A DNA stretch of 34,056 nt from an uncultured SAR86 cluster bacterium (GCA_905478035.1 CAJQGX010000057.1:1-34056), one strand, 5' to 3'. Positions 16,006 through 25,514 are shown, counted from the first letter of the stretch. A program made the numbers and translations. Notes: a model not told the origin generated them from the letters alone.

Positions 16006-18078
16006 TTAGTTTACTTTAGTTAAGATAATTTTTTTGTTTAAATCTATAAAGTCACCTATTATTTTTGTTGACTCAATTAATAAAAAATCATTCTCTAAAT
16101 CAATATTATTTCTATCAACAAGCTCTTCTTCCTCAGAATTCTCTAGTGCTTCATATGAGGGGTATATTGGTAAACCCAAGTCTAATCGTCTTTCATTTTC
16201 AATTTTTAATAACCATAATTTTCTTGAATCCTTTTCATCAACTCTGTCATTAATATTTAAACTTAATTCCCTTTTATTTTTATTTTCGTCATACCTTTGC
16301 CTCACATTGCTGAGATAAAGTAAGTTTGGATCTATGTTTAACCTGTCTTTATGCAACTGTCTTACTTTTTTTAATTTATTGTAATTAAGTGGAAATTTAT
16401 TATGACGATAGGGCCTTACTTTATCCCAGGCAAGTGCAGTAGGGTATGAACTTTCACCTAGAGTTTCTATATCCCAAGTTGATGGAAGAACTATGTCAGG
16501 AGTCACTCCTTTATTTTGGGTGCTGGTTCCATCTACTCTGTAATACTTAGATTCCGTAACCTTTATTTGACCCTTTGATATATCCTCAAGGCTTTGCACA
16601 GTTCCTTTACCAAAAGTTCTTTGTCCAACCACAATGCCTCTTTGATAGTCTTGAATTGCAGCAGCTACTATTTCTGAAGCAGAGGCTGAATATCTATTCA
16701 CTAAAATAAGAAGAGGTTTATCCCATACTTGAGTAGCTTTACTATCTCCATAGGGCTGAATATATCCTGAGCTATGTTTAACTTGAACCGTAGGACCTGA
16801 TGCTACAAAAAGACCAATAATTTTATTTGCTTCAATTAACGCTCCACCACCATTATTTCTTAAATCTAGAATTACGCCATCAACATTATCTTCTTGAAAG
16901 TCTTCAAGTATCTTTTTAACATCTACGCTGCTACTTTTATAATTATCTGTTCTTTTCTGATATGCATTAAAATCAATATAAAAGGATGGCAGATCGATAA
17001 TTCCAATTCTGGATCCATTATCTAAATCATGTACCTCTCCCTTAGCAGCTCTATCTTCTAATTTAATTTCTTCTCTTTTTAAAGTTACTATTTTCCTCTC
17101 ACTGTCACTAGCTTTTGATGAAATAAACTCAATTTCAACCTCAGTACCTGATTCACCTCTTATTAAATTAACAACCTCATCTATTCGCCATCCAACAACA
17201 TCCACATATTCTGATTCTTTATCTTTTTGTCTAATTCTAGTTATCTTGTCATCTGGTGAAATTTTTCCTGACCTTTCTGCAGGTCCTCCAGCTACAAGGC
17301 TTACAATTTTTGTATGATCATCTTCAAGTCCCAATAAAGCTCCAATTCCCTCTAGTTTTAAACTCATATTCATATCAAAATCTTCAGCTGATCTTGGTGA
17401 AAGGTAAGAGGAATGTGGATCAAATTGGTTGGCCAGCGTTATCATTGCTATAGAAAAAATATCCTCTTCTTTTTGTTGGTTAACTCTTTTGATTCTATTT
17501 TGATATCTTTTAATTAAATCTTTTTCAGGGTTTTGTGATATATCTTCTGACATTTTTGCAACAAGAAAATCATTTTTTGTCTGTAGCCTCCATACTTCCT
17601 CTAGGGCTTTTGTATTATCAAGCCATTCATTGTCTTCATAATAAATATCCAAAGACTCATTCTTATCAAATGAAAATGTTGTATTTTTAATTAATTCGAT
17701 TTGGAATTCTGAAAACTCTACAATTTTTTTGAAATAAAGATTGATAATTTCATAAGAAATATCAATATCAAAATCAGATTCATCATATGTATTTGATTTC
17801 TCTATAAATTCATCAACTTCATTTTTTATAAAGTACTGCTTGTTACCATCAAGTTTATCTATAAGAGCAAGAATGTAATTTTTATTAAAGTCTTCTTTAA
17901 CAAAGTCTTTTACGTAGTGACTATTTTCAATCTTTTTGAAAACTTCTTGGCTAATTTTTACCTTTTCAGGACTTAAATTTTGAGAAACATATTCTTTAGT
18001 TACATAATCAGCATCACTACAACTTACTGATAGCATGCAACAAAAGATTACTGACAGATAAGAATATTTATTTTTCAC
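16006..18078 (-). CDS. prc: C-terminal processing (tail-specific) protease
   Basis: A 690-residue periplasmic S41 peptidase of the Prc/Tsp type, which degrades or trims envelope proteins from their C-termini. The N-terminus is a hydrophobic signal (YLSVIFCCMLSVSC) with cysteines, possibly a weak lipobox or a Sec signal. The N-terminal helical domain spans about 30-230, the PDZ domain about 235-325 and the peptidase domain about 335-530. The catalytic residues fall in SASASE (Ser466), QDY (Asp477) and FGKGTVQ (Lys491), with the same spacing as in E. coli Prc. The start is GTG at 18078, eight bases after the dehydrogenase stop, with no clear ribosome-binding site. Co-transcription with the atu-like operon is implied by spacing. 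Confidence 0.93.
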   Translation of the reverse strand: MKNKYSYLSVIFCCMLSVSCSDADYVTKEYVSQNLSPEKVKISQEVFKKIENSHYVKDFVKEDFNKNYILALIDKLDGNKQYFIKNEVDEFIEKSNTYDESDFDIDISYEIINLYFKKIVEFSEFQIELIKNTTFSFDKNESLDIYYEDNEWLDNTKALEEVWRLQTKNDFLVAKMSEDISQNPEKDLIKRYQNRIKRVNQQKEEDIFSIAMITLANQFDPHSSYLSPRSAEDFDMNMSLKLEGIGALLGLEDDHTKIVSLVAGGPAERSGKISPDDKITRIRQKDKESEYVDVVGWRIDEVVNLIRGESGTEVEIEFISSKASDSERKIVTLKREEIKLEDRAAKGEVHDLDNGSRIGIIDLPSFYIDFNAYQKRTDNYKSSSVDVKKILEDFQEDNVDGVILDLRNNGGGALIEANKIIGLFVASGPTVQVKHSSGYIQPYGDSKATQVWDKPLLILVNRYSASASEIVAAAIQDYQRGIVVGQRTFGKGTVQSLEDISKGQIKVTESKYYRVDGTSTQNKGVTPDIVLPSTWDIETLGESSYPTALAWDKVRPYRHNKFPLNYNKLKKVRQLHKDRLNIDPNLLYLSNVRQRYDENKNKRELSLNINDRVDEKDSRKLWLLKIENERRLDLGLPIYPSYEALENSEEEELVDRNNIDLENDFLLIESTKIIGDFIDLNKKIILTKVN

Positions 18079-18086
18079 AGATTATT

Positions 18087-19175
18087 TTAAAAATTTTGTA
18101 TTTTTGCCGCTTCTTCTCTTACTAGCTCAGGAGCACCTAGGATGTGCCTGTTTACTCCAATTCGTTTGAACCAATAGTGTACCCCCATTAAGTCAGTAAA
18201 TCCCATTCCTCCATGAACTTCCGTAGCTTTTTTTGAAATTAATTTTGAAACTTCTGATAAATGAGATTTTGCATGACATGACATCAGCCTAGATTCCTCT
18301 TGCATATAAGTAAAACAATGAGCAGCATGCCAAACTAATGAGTAGCAGGGCTCTAAATCAGATACCATCTCTGCACACATATGCTTAACTGCTTGAAATG
18401 ACCCAATTACTCTTCCAAATTGTTTTCTTTCTTTTGAATATTCAACAGCTTTATCAATTAACCTTTGTGATGCTCCTAAGCTATCAGCAGCAATACTGAT
18501 CCTTCCTGCATCAATAGATTTTGTAATAGCATTATTATTTTCTTGAGTTAACCCAAGAACATCAATATCTACATTGTTTAAATAAATTTCTGAAAAGTTC
18601 CTTGTTTTATCAACGGCTGTAAGATCAATTATATCAACGCCATCCGCGTCAGAAGTGACAATACCAATCACTCCTTCCTTATTAGAAAGCATCAAATGAG
18701 TAGAATTCTTAGCATCTAGAACAAATAATGCTTTACCTGAAACCTTATTATTTTTTATTTTTATTTCAGCACCATCTCTAGCACCAATATATTCTGAAAA
18801 GCCAACTCCCATTCGTATCGTATTTTGTGACATTCCTTTAAGGTATTTTTCTTTCTGGCCCTCGCTCCCTCCATATACAATTGCAATTGGAGCCATTACA
18901 TAAGGCCCAGTAAAAGAAAAGGGCGCCACACCGCCACCAAGGCTTTGAGATACAGCTGCTGTAAACAACATATCCAAACCTAGCCCTCCATATTCTTCTG
19001 GTATGAGAAGTGAATTGATACCAAGGTTAACTAAACCATTTTGAATATGCTCTTGTAAATTACTTTGAGAATCCTCTGTAATAGTTCTAATACAATCAAG
19101 TCCACATTGATCATCTAGAAATTTTGATACATTTTCTTGAAAAAATTTTTGATCTTCAGATAATCCAAAATACAT
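18087..19175 (-). CDS. Acyl-CoA dehydrogenase, divergent small subunit of a pair
   Basis: A 362-residue acyl-CoA dehydrogenase-fold protein. It has the FAD/acyl-CoA domain ending ERKQFGRVIGSFQAVKH and the C-terminal HGGMGFT (321-327). The middle region lacks the EPNAGSD-type signature of catalytic subunits, with SEYIGARDGAEI in its place. This resembles the non-classical partner of heteromeric (alpha2beta2) dehydrogenases known from mycobacterial sterol side-chain breakdown. ATG at 19175 (MYFGLSEDQ) has AAGGGG upstream and begins one base after the previous stop; an in-frame TTG at 19265 adds 30 unrelated residues. It directly follows the larger dehydrogenase, its likely partner. Confidence 0.85.
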   Translation of the reverse strand: MYFGLSEDQKFFQENVSKFLDDQCGLDCIRTITEDSQSNLQEHIQNGLVNLGINSLLIPEEYGGLGLDMLFTAAVSQSLGGGVAPFSFTGPYVMAPIAIVYGGSEGQKEKYLKGMSQNTIRMGVGFSEYIGARDGAEIKIKNNKVSGKALFVLDAKNSTHLMLSNKEGVIGIVTSDADGVDIIDLTAVDKTRNFSEIYLNNVDIDVLGLTQENNNAITKSIDAGRISIAADSLGASQRLIDKAVEYSKERKQFGRVIGSFQAVKHMCAEMVSDLEPCYSLVWHAAHCFTYMQEESRLMSCHAKSHLSEVSKLISKKATEVHGGMGFTDLMGVHYWFKRIGVNRHILGAPELVREEAAKIQNF

Positions 19176-19176
19176 A

Positions 19177-20400
19177 TTAAACCCCTTGCACCTTTGGCTC
19201 TCTTGGCATGCCCAGTCCTCTTTCAGAAATAATATTTTTCTGAATTTGGCTAGTCCCCCCGCCAATAATTAAACCTAAATAATACATATATAAAAATTGC
19301 CAAGAACCACCATCTCTTAAATGAGGACTATCTTCATATAAGGTTCCCATTTCGCCCATTATATCTACAGCAAAACCTTCTAGTTCATGCCTTAGCTCAG
19401 TTCCAACTAGCTTTTGGATCATTCCTGCAAGCTTAGAGTCCTGATTTTTATTCAATTTTGATGACAGGACTCTTAGAGAATTAGATTGAAATGCAGTAAC
19501 TTTTGATTGAATTGTAATCAGCTTATCTCTGTAAACTGGAATATCTATTAAACGAACTCCATCTATATTTTCTTCCTTCATTCTTGATATTAGTTCATTA
19601 AGTCTATTCATCATTGCATTTGGATTTGCTAGCGATCCTCTTTCATGGCCCAAGGTGGCATTTGCTACAGCCCATCCTTCGCCTCTTTTTCCAACAATAT
19701 TCTCTTTTGGGATAGTTACATCTGTAAAAAATACTTCATTAAAACCAGCTTTTAGAGTCATATCTACTAAGGGTCTTACTTCTAATCCAGGTGTTTCCAT
19801 TGGTATTAGAAGATAACTTATCCCAGCATGTTTTTGAGCCTCTGGTTCTGTACGTACTAAACAAAACATCATCTGTGAATACTGAGCAGTACTTGTCCAT
19901 ATCTTCTGCCCATTAATGACCCAGTTATCATTAATTAGTTCACCCTTAGTTTGAAGGCTTGCAAGATCGCTGCCTGCATTTGGCTCAGAATAACCTTGGC
20001 ACCAAATCATCTCTCCATGAAGAGTTGGTTTTATATATTGCATTTTTTGCTCTTCGGTTCCCAGTTCTAAGAGTGTTGGAACGAGCATATCTATACCTTG
20101 CCCACCCATAGCCGGAGGTATTTTCTCACTAGCAAATTCCGATGCAATAATTCTATTTTTTATTACATCACTCTCTCCTCCAAAACCACCATATTCTTTA
20201 GGAACAGATCTTGCGAAATAACCTTTTTCAATTAATATTGATTGCCACTCTGATCTAGTGAGAGTGGCTCCATAAGATTCATGATTTTGGGCAATTGGAA
20301 TTTTGGCCTGATCTTTAAAATTGATTCCTTTCCATTCTTTACAGAAATCTTTTACTTCTTTTCTAAAGCTGTCGTACTCAGATCCATAATTTAGATTCAT
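19177..20400 (-). CDS. Acyl-CoA dehydrogenase, large subunit of a pair
   Basis: A 407-residue FAD-dependent acyl-CoA dehydrogenase that would form an alpha,beta-double bond. Motifs: PKEYGGFGG (67-75), WCQGYSEPNAGSDLASL (133-149) and GQKIWTSTAQY (164-174) for FAD and acyl binding, GHERGSLANPN in the C-terminal half, and the ending GGGTSQIQKNIISERGLGMPR. In the atu pathway this step corresponds to citronellyl-CoA dehydrogenase (AtuD); here the substrate is unproven. ATG is preceded by CGGAGAAA. It lies 21 bases after the crotonase gene, the widest gap in the run, and is followed at one base by the smaller dehydrogenase. Confidence 0.88.
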   Translation of the reverse strand: MNLNYGSEYDSFRKEVKDFCKEWKGINFKDQAKIPIAQNHESYGATLTRSEWQSILIEKGYFARSVPKEYGGFGGESDVIKNRIIASEFASEKIPPAMGGQGIDMLVPTLLELGTEEQKMQYIKPTLHGEMIWCQGYSEPNAGSDLASLQTKGELINDNWVINGQKIWTSTAQYSQMMFCLVRTEPEAQKHAGISYLLIPMETPGLEVRPLVDMTLKAGFNEVFFTDVTIPKENIVGKRGEGWAVANATLGHERGSLANPNAMMNRLNELISRMKEENIDGVRLIDIPVYRDKLITIQSKVTAFQSNSLRVLSSKLNKNQDSKLAGMIQKLVGTELRHELEGFAVDIMGEMGTLYEDSPHLRDGGSWQFLYMYYLGLIIGGGTSQIQKNIISERGLGMPREPKVQGV

Positions 20401-20421
20401 TTTAATTTTCTCCGATAATTA

Positions 20422-21213
20422 TTAATCCCAATTAGGATTCCTTTTTTCTAAAAATGCTGCAATACCTTCTTTGGCATCCTTGCTTTCGAAACATTTTGCA
20501 ATTTGTTCTTTAAGGTAAGGCAGTGCCTCATCAAAATCCATGCCGTCTTGCTTTTGATAAGCCTCTAAACCTATTTGCATTGTTCCTGGTGCTAAAGATG
20601 CTAATTCATTTGCTATATTATTTACAGTATTGTCTAACTGTTCTTTTGGAACTGATTCATTAATCAATCCCCATTGTTCAGCTTTACTAGAATCTATAAA
20701 TCCACCTCTCATAATAAAATCTAATCCTGCTCTTCGTGGCATTACCCTAAATAATCCAGCCATAACCATAAATGGCCATAAGCCTCTTTTAATTTCAGGG
20801 GCACAAAACAAAGCCTCTTCAGTTGCAATAGCATGAGTTGAGTTAGTAACCATTAGCAAAGCACCTGCTAATACAGAACCTTGTATCTTACAAATAACAG
20901 GCTTATAAAGGTGTCTAATAGCTATACTGATGTCATCTGAACCAGCTATCTTTGGAACATTAGAGTTAGAAGTATTTCTTGTTAAATCAGCTCCAGCACA
21001 AAAAATATCTCCAGTAGAGCCAATTACAACAACTCTTATATCTCTTTCCTGTTTTGCATAAGCTAATGCATAATTAACTTCATTAACCATTACATTATTC
21101 ATAGCATTCTTTTTCTCTGGTCTGTTCAAAGTAATATTAAGAATATTATTAGCTACTTCAATTTTAGTAGCCTCAAATTTCAAACCATCTAATGAAAGTT
21201 TATTGTTAGTCAT
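20422..21213 (-). CDS. Enoyl-CoA hydratase/isomerase of the atu-like operon
   Basis: A 263-residue crotonase-fold protein. The oxyanion-hole strand is FCAGADL (71-77), and NRPEKKNAMNN (30-40) and the ending AFLEKRNPNWD are typical. Compared with rat crotonase, Glu164 is kept (Glu140 in CAPEIKRG) while Glu144 is replaced by Leu120. Family members with one glutamate include isomerases and hydratases of odd substrates. In the Pseudomonas atu pathway AtuE, a crotonase-family protein, hydrates the carboxylated isohexenylglutaconyl-CoA, and LiuC does the same in leucine breakdown; this gene occupies that place. It sits two bases after the AtuA-family stop. Confidence 0.85.
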   Translation of the reverse strand: MTNNKLSLDGLKFEATKIEVANNILNITLNRPEKKNAMNNVMVNEVNYALAYAKQERDIRVVVIGSTGDIFCAGADLTRNTSNSNVPKIAGSDDISIAIRHLYKPVICKIQGSVLAGALLMVTNSTHAIATEEALFCAPEIKRGLWPFMVMAGLFRVMPRRAGLDFIMRGGFIDSSKAEQWGLINESVPKEQLDNTVNNIANELASLAPGTMQIGLEAYQKQDGMDFDEALPYLKEQIAKCFESKDAKEGIAAFLEKRNPNWD

Positions 21214-21215
21214 AA

Positions 21216-22988
21216 TTATTTTTCCTTAAGAATTTCTACTGGCATATCTATTATTTTTGCTCTTAAATATTCACCAAGAGACTTTGCTTGTGAATCTTTT
21301 TTATTATTTGAAGATACACCATCTTGTAAAATTCCATGTATATAAAAGTTTAATGATTTAATATTTGGCAGATCAAACCTTTCAATTTCATAACTTTTTA
21401 AATCTGGTAATAATTCTTTAAGAGCAGAAACTGTTAGAAAGTCATTTAAGAAAGAGAAAGCCTTATCACTCTTAGCCCATACACCCAGGTTTGCGCAGCC
21501 ACCCTTATCACCAGATCTTGTTCCAAAAACTTCGCCAAAATAACCTGAATTCGTATCATTAATTTCAAGTTTTTCAACAGAGATAGGTTCTTTTTGATAA
21601 TAAATATCTTCAAGTTCCAACTGACTGGTTGGCAAAACTTCTATTACCTTATCGTTTATATAAACCTTTTCTTTTATAAACTTACTATCAACTAAAGCTG
21701 GCCAATATACTATTACAGGACCGCTAGGTTTGATTCCGCCTTGTGCAAAAAACCCTGGAAAACTAGCTAAAGATAGTTCTACTATTTTTGCAGTGAACAT
21801 TCTTCCAACCAAATCAGGATTCATAGATTTCACTGATATAGATAATGAAGCCATTGCTTCTTCATTAGTCTCAGGATTGTTCTTATTAGTTTTATGAAGG
21901 TTAATAGATACCTCATCAAACTGATCCTTCCCCCCAAGGGAGTTAAAAAGTGTATCTGTAAAGATTTTAGCTTTATCTTCAATATCAATGCCGGTTAATA
22001 TTATTTCCATCCCATTTCTAAATCCACCTGCAAGATTTATGCATGCTTTATGAGAGGATGGGGGAGAGCTTCCTCTGCAACCAGACACATATACTCTATC
22101 TTGATCGACCTGTTCTATCTTCAATGTATCAAAATGCGCGATAACATCTGGATTAATATAGGCTGGAGAACTAATTTCATAAAGCAATTGAGCTGTAACT
22201 GTTCCTACTGATACCAAGCCTCCAGTTCCCCTATGTTTTGTAATGGTAAAACTTCCATCCTCCTCAATCTCAGCAATTGGATAACCAACATTTTCAAAAC
22301 TAGGAACTTCTTTAAAGAATGCATAATTTCCACCAGTTGCCTGACATCCACATTCAATGATGTGTCCAGCTGCAAGAGCTCCAGCTAATGCATCATAGCT
22401 ATCCCTTTTCCAATTATATTTCCATGCTGCGGGACCAATAACAACAGCAGCATCGGTAACTCTAGGACAAACAACAATATCTGCTCCGTTATCAAGCGCC
22501 TCTTTTATACCCCAAGCACCTAAATATGCATTAGCCGTAAGAGTTGCATATCCAGAATCAGATAAAGACTGTCCTCTATCTAAATTTTTAAACTCCTCAC
22601 CCGCATTATTTAGCTCTTCCATTCTAGGCACTAAATCATCTCCATCTATATATGCAACTTTCATATCTACAGATTGATCAAGAAGAATTTTTTCAATTTC
22701 ATTAGCCATTGATTTAGGATTTAACCCTCCTGCATTGGTAACAATTTTTATATTCTTAGCTTTACAGGTTTGAGCTATTTCTTTTACTTGTTTAAGAAAG
22801 GTTCCTACATACCCTTTATCTTCACCCCTTTGGATTTTTTGACTATAGAGAATAGTCATTGTTAATTCAGCAAGATAATCCCCAGTCAGAACATCTATTG
22901 GACCTCCATCAACCATATCTTTTGCTGCAGATAACTTATCGCCGTAGTACCCACTACAATTTGCAATTCTTATTACATCTTTATCCAT
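21216..22988 (-). CDS. AtuA-family acyclic terpene utilisation protein (DUF1446) with fused C-terminal AtuA domain
   Basis: A 590-residue protein of the DUF1446/AtuA family. The N-terminus IRIANCSGYYGDK (6-18), GDYLAELTM (36-44) and the glycine-rich blocks further on are typical. The C-terminal RSGDKGGCANLGVWA (491-505) is the signature of the small AtuA C-terminal domain, which in many bacteria is a separate protein of about 100 residues. AtuA is needed for citronellol/geraniol growth in Pseudomonas, but I know of no assigned reaction. I chose ATG at 22988, one base after the TetR stop; a TTG at 23000 lies inside tetR. Its place between carboxylase and crotonase suggests a role on the carboxylated acyl-CoA. 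Confidence 0.9.
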   Translation of the reverse strand: MDKDVIRIANCSGYYGDKLSAAKDMVDGGPIDVLTGDYLAELTMTILYSQKIQRGEDKGYVGTFLKQVKEIAQTCKAKNIKIVTNAGGLNPKSMANEIEKILLDQSVDMKVAYIDGDDLVPRMEELNNAGEEFKNLDRGQSLSDSGYATLTANAYLGAWGIKEALDNGADIVVCPRVTDAAVVIGPAAWKYNWKRDSYDALAGALAAGHIIECGCQATGGNYAFFKEVPSFENVGYPIAEIEEDGSFTITKHRGTGGLVSVGTVTAQLLYEISSPAYINPDVIAHFDTLKIEQVDQDRVYVSGCRGSSPPSSHKACINLAGGFRNGMEIILTGIDIEDKAKIFTDTLFNSLGGKDQFDEVSINLHKTNKNNPETNEEAMASLSISVKSMNPDLVGRMFTAKIVELSLASFPGFFAQGGIKPSGPVIVYWPALVDSKFIKEKVYINDKVIEVLPTSQLELEDIYYQKEPISVEKLEINDTNSGYFGEVFGTRSGDKGGCANLGVWAKSDKAFSFLNDFLTVSALKELLPDLKSYEIERFDLPNIKSLNFYIHGILQDGVSSNNKKDSQAKSLGEYLRAKIIDMPVEILKEK

Positions 22989-22989
22989 A

Positions 22990-23589
22990 CTAGTTCTCAA
23001 GCCTTATTCCATTAAGAATAACTTCTGTTATTGAATTAGCAGACTCTTCTGGTGAAATTGTTATTAGTGATCTATTTTTTTCTTTAGAAAACTCTCTTCC
23101 TATGCCCCCTAGAAGGATAGAAAATGCTTTTGTATCAATTCTCTTAATTTCTTTAGCTTTTAATGATTCGCTTAAGAGTTTTTCAATATAACTTGTTATA
23201 AACCCCTCATGATAATCAACCATTGGAGCTGAGCCATTAACTTTACTTAGATCTTTAATAAATATATCAAATTTTGGACCAACAGCTTGGTTAACTATAC
23301 TTAAATACTTATGTAATTTTTTAATAGGGGAGTGAATATTTGTTATCTGATCTAAAGCATCCTTACCTATTTTTTTAAGAATATTATCTACAGTCATAAT
23401 GATTAGCTGGTCCTTGCTCGGAGCTATTTCATAAAGCGTTCTCAAAGATATTTTTAATTTTGACGCAATTGCAGACATGCTTAATTCTGGTATACCTTCT
23501 TCTAGAATTTTTTCTAAATTATTTATAACCTCAATATGCTTTGAAGTTAGAGGTTTTTCACTTTGTATTTGATCTATAGAAAAGCTCAT
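22990..23589 (-). CDS. TetR-family regulator of the atu-like operon
   Basis: A 199-residue TetR-type repressor. The N-terminal helix-turn-helix occupies about residues 37-60 (SMSAIASKLKISLRTLYEIAPSKDQL pattern, with the family's LxTLY-type recognition helix). The C-terminal ligand domain is unique. In Pseudomonas, AtuR of the same family represses the atu genes; the inducer there is thought to be a pathway intermediate. It lies inside the operon, overlapping the carboxylase alpha stop by one base, so it would be autoregulated from the promoter upstream of the beta subunit. That promoter carries a strong inverted repeat at 27202-27229, a candidate operator. Confidence 0.88.
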   Translation of the reverse strand: MSFSIDQIQSEKPLTSKHIEVINNLEKILEEGIPELSMSAIASKLKISLRTLYEIAPSKDQLIIMTVDNILKKIGKDALDQITNIHSPIKKLHKYLSIVNQAVGPKFDIFIKDLSKVNGSAPMVDYHEGFITSYIEKLLSESLKAKEIKRIDTKAFSILLGGIGREFSKEKNRSLITISPEESANSITEVILNGIRLEN

Positions 23590-25514
23590 TATTTTTTAGA
23601 AACAACCATCAAAAGAGCTCCGTTATCAACTTGATCATTTTTAGAAACCATTAAACTTTTAACTACACCACTATTGGATGCTTTTATAGAATGTTCCATT
23701 TTCATAGCCTCTAAAATAACAAGCGTATCACCAGCTTTTACCTTAGAACCTTTTTTAACTTTTAGATCTATTACTTTTCCTGGCATAGGTGCCACAAGAC
23801 CTCCTGGCTGAATTTCAAGACCTGGAATAGTGAACCTAGGTTGTATTTTTAATGAAATATCTCCATAGGGCATATGGACTAGCAATTCACTTTCTGACAT
23901 TGATATCCTTGCATAATGTCTTAAATTATCAAATTCAACGTCTAAACCAAATGCATCTTCCTCGTGAATTCTTACATGTTTACCTGAATCAAATTTAAAA
24001 ATACCATCTTTAAAAAAGTAACGAACAAGATACTCTTCATTATTGAGTAAAAAAGTAACACTTTGTTTTGGCAGTCTTCCATTTGTCCACCCAGTAGGCA
24101 TAAACTTAAGAATATTCGCATTACTCCTATTATTTTTTTGAATCCAAATAGCCGCTATAGAAACCACATGCTCAATTTGATCAGAAGAAAGTTCAATAAA
24201 TCTTGATGGATTTACTGTCTCAATAAAATCAGTAGTAGTATTACCATCAATAAATTCTGAAGATCTTAAACATGAAACTAAAAAATCTCTATTAGTCTTG
24301 ACTCCTCCAATATGAGCAGACTCAAGAGTTCTTGCAAGCTTAGCTGCAGCATCTGTTCTATTTGACGCATAAGATATTACTTTCGCAAGCATGGGATCAA
24401 AATCTGTTCCAATAATAGAGCCTTCATGCACACCAGAATCCCATCTAGCATCAGAATCCCAGCCATCTTCAAAAGCTATTAAAGTACCAATTTCTGGTAG
24501 AAAATTATTATTTGGATCTTCAGCATATAATCTTGCTTCTATTGAATGACCAGTAAATGAGATATCGTCTTGAACATAGCCAAGCTCCTCACCTTTAGCT
24601 ATCCTTAATTGCTCATGAACTATGTCTATTCCTGTTACTTCTTCTGTAACTGGATGCTCAACCTGCAATCTTGTATTTACTTCTAAGAACCAAAACTCAT
24701 CAGTTTTATCATCAAATAAAAATTCAACCGTTCCAGCAGACTTATATTTAATTTGTTTTGCTAGCTCAACTGCAGTTTTACCTATTTCTTTTCTAAGTTC
24801 ATCAGATATTCTAGTAGAAGGAGACTCTTCAATAATTTTTTGATGCCTTCTTTGAATTGAGCATTCTCTCTCTCCAAGATGAACTACATTACCATGTTCA
24901 TCTCCTAAAATTTGTATCTCAATATGTCTAGATTTTTTAACATATCTTTCAATAAATATTCTTTCATCATTAAATCCTGACTTTGCTTCTCTTTGTGCGC
25001 CAATGATCGATTCTTTTAGATCTTTTTCTTTTTCCACAATCCTCATTCCCTTACCGCCACCCCCAGCTGCAGCTTTTATTAATAATGGATAACCAATATT
25101 TTTGGCTTCTTTAATACTTGTTGTCATTGGAAGTGTAGGAACATTTGCTTTTATAGCTAGTTCTTTTGCTTTAAGCTTATCTCCCATAACAGAAATGACA
25201 TGAGGTGAGGGGCCCACCCATACCAATCCATTTTTAATAACTTTTCTTGCAAAAGATGCGTTTTCAGATAAAAAACCATATCCAGGATGAATAGCTTCTG
25301 CCCCAGATTTTTTAGCTGCTTCTAATACCAATGAGCTATCTAGATAGCCGCCATTTGGAAGATGAATAGCTTGATCGGCTTCTTTTACATGAGGTGCATC
25401 TTTATCAGCATCAACATATATAGCAATACAGGTAAGTCCCATTTCGTGGGCACTTCTTATTATCCTGCATGCAATTTCGCCTCTATTCGCAACTAATAAT
25501 TTATTAAAACTCAT
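23589..25514 (-). CDS. Biotin-dependent acyl-CoA carboxylase alpha subunit (GCC/MCC type)
   Basis: A 641-residue subunit combining biotin carboxylase and biotin carrier. ANRGEIACRI (9-18), the ATP-grasp glycine loop AAAGGGGKGM (148-157) and EVNTRLQVEHPVTE (278-291) mark the carboxylase. The C-terminal BCCP domain has EAMKMEH with the biotinylated Lys605. A BT (subunit-docking) domain should lie between. The length fits geranyl-CoA (AtuF), methylcrotonyl-CoA and propionyl-CoA carboxylase alpha subunits alike. The adjacent AtuA gene favours a geranyl-CoA-like branched substrate, but leucine-derived methylcrotonyl-CoA is not excluded. It overlaps the beta gene upstream (ATGA) and tetR downstream (one base). 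Confidence 0.92.
   Translation of the reverse strand: MSFNKLLVANRGEIACRIIRSAHEMGLTCIAIYVDADKDAPHVKEADQAIHLPNGGYLDSSLVLEAAKKSGAEAIHPGYGFLSENASFARKVIKNGLVWVGPSPHVISVMGDKLKAKELAIKANVPTLPMTTSIKEAKNIGYPLLIKAAAGGGGKGMRIVEKEKDLKESIIGAQREAKSGFNDERIFIERYVKKSRHIEIQILGDEHGNVVHLGERECSIQRRHQKIIEESPSTRISDELRKEIGKTAVELAKQIKYKSAGTVEFLFDDKTDEFWFLEVNTRLQVEHPVTEEVTGIDIVHEQLRIAKGEELGYVQDDISFTGHSIEARLYAEDPNNNFLPEIGTLIAFEDGWDSDARWDSGVHEGSIIGTDFDPMLAKVISYASNRTDAAAKLARTLESAHIGGVKTNRDFLVSCLRSSEFIDGNTTTDFIETVNPSRFIELSSDQIEHVVSIAAIWIQKNNRSNANILKFMPTGWTNGRLPKQSVTFLLNNEEYLVRYFFKDGIFKFDSGKHVRIHEEDAFGLDVEFDNLRHYARISMSESELLVHMPYGDISLKIQPRFTIPGLEIQPGGLVAPMPGKVIDLKVKKGSKVKAGDTLVILEAMKMEHSIKASNSGVVKSLMVSKNDQVDNGALLMVVSKK

Noticed and set aside
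19176-19265. N-terminal extension of the small dehydrogenase from a TTG start
   Set aside because: The extra 30 residues are the shifted frame of the upstream gene's end; ATG at 19175 has AAGGGG before it and a normal dehydrogenase N-terminus.
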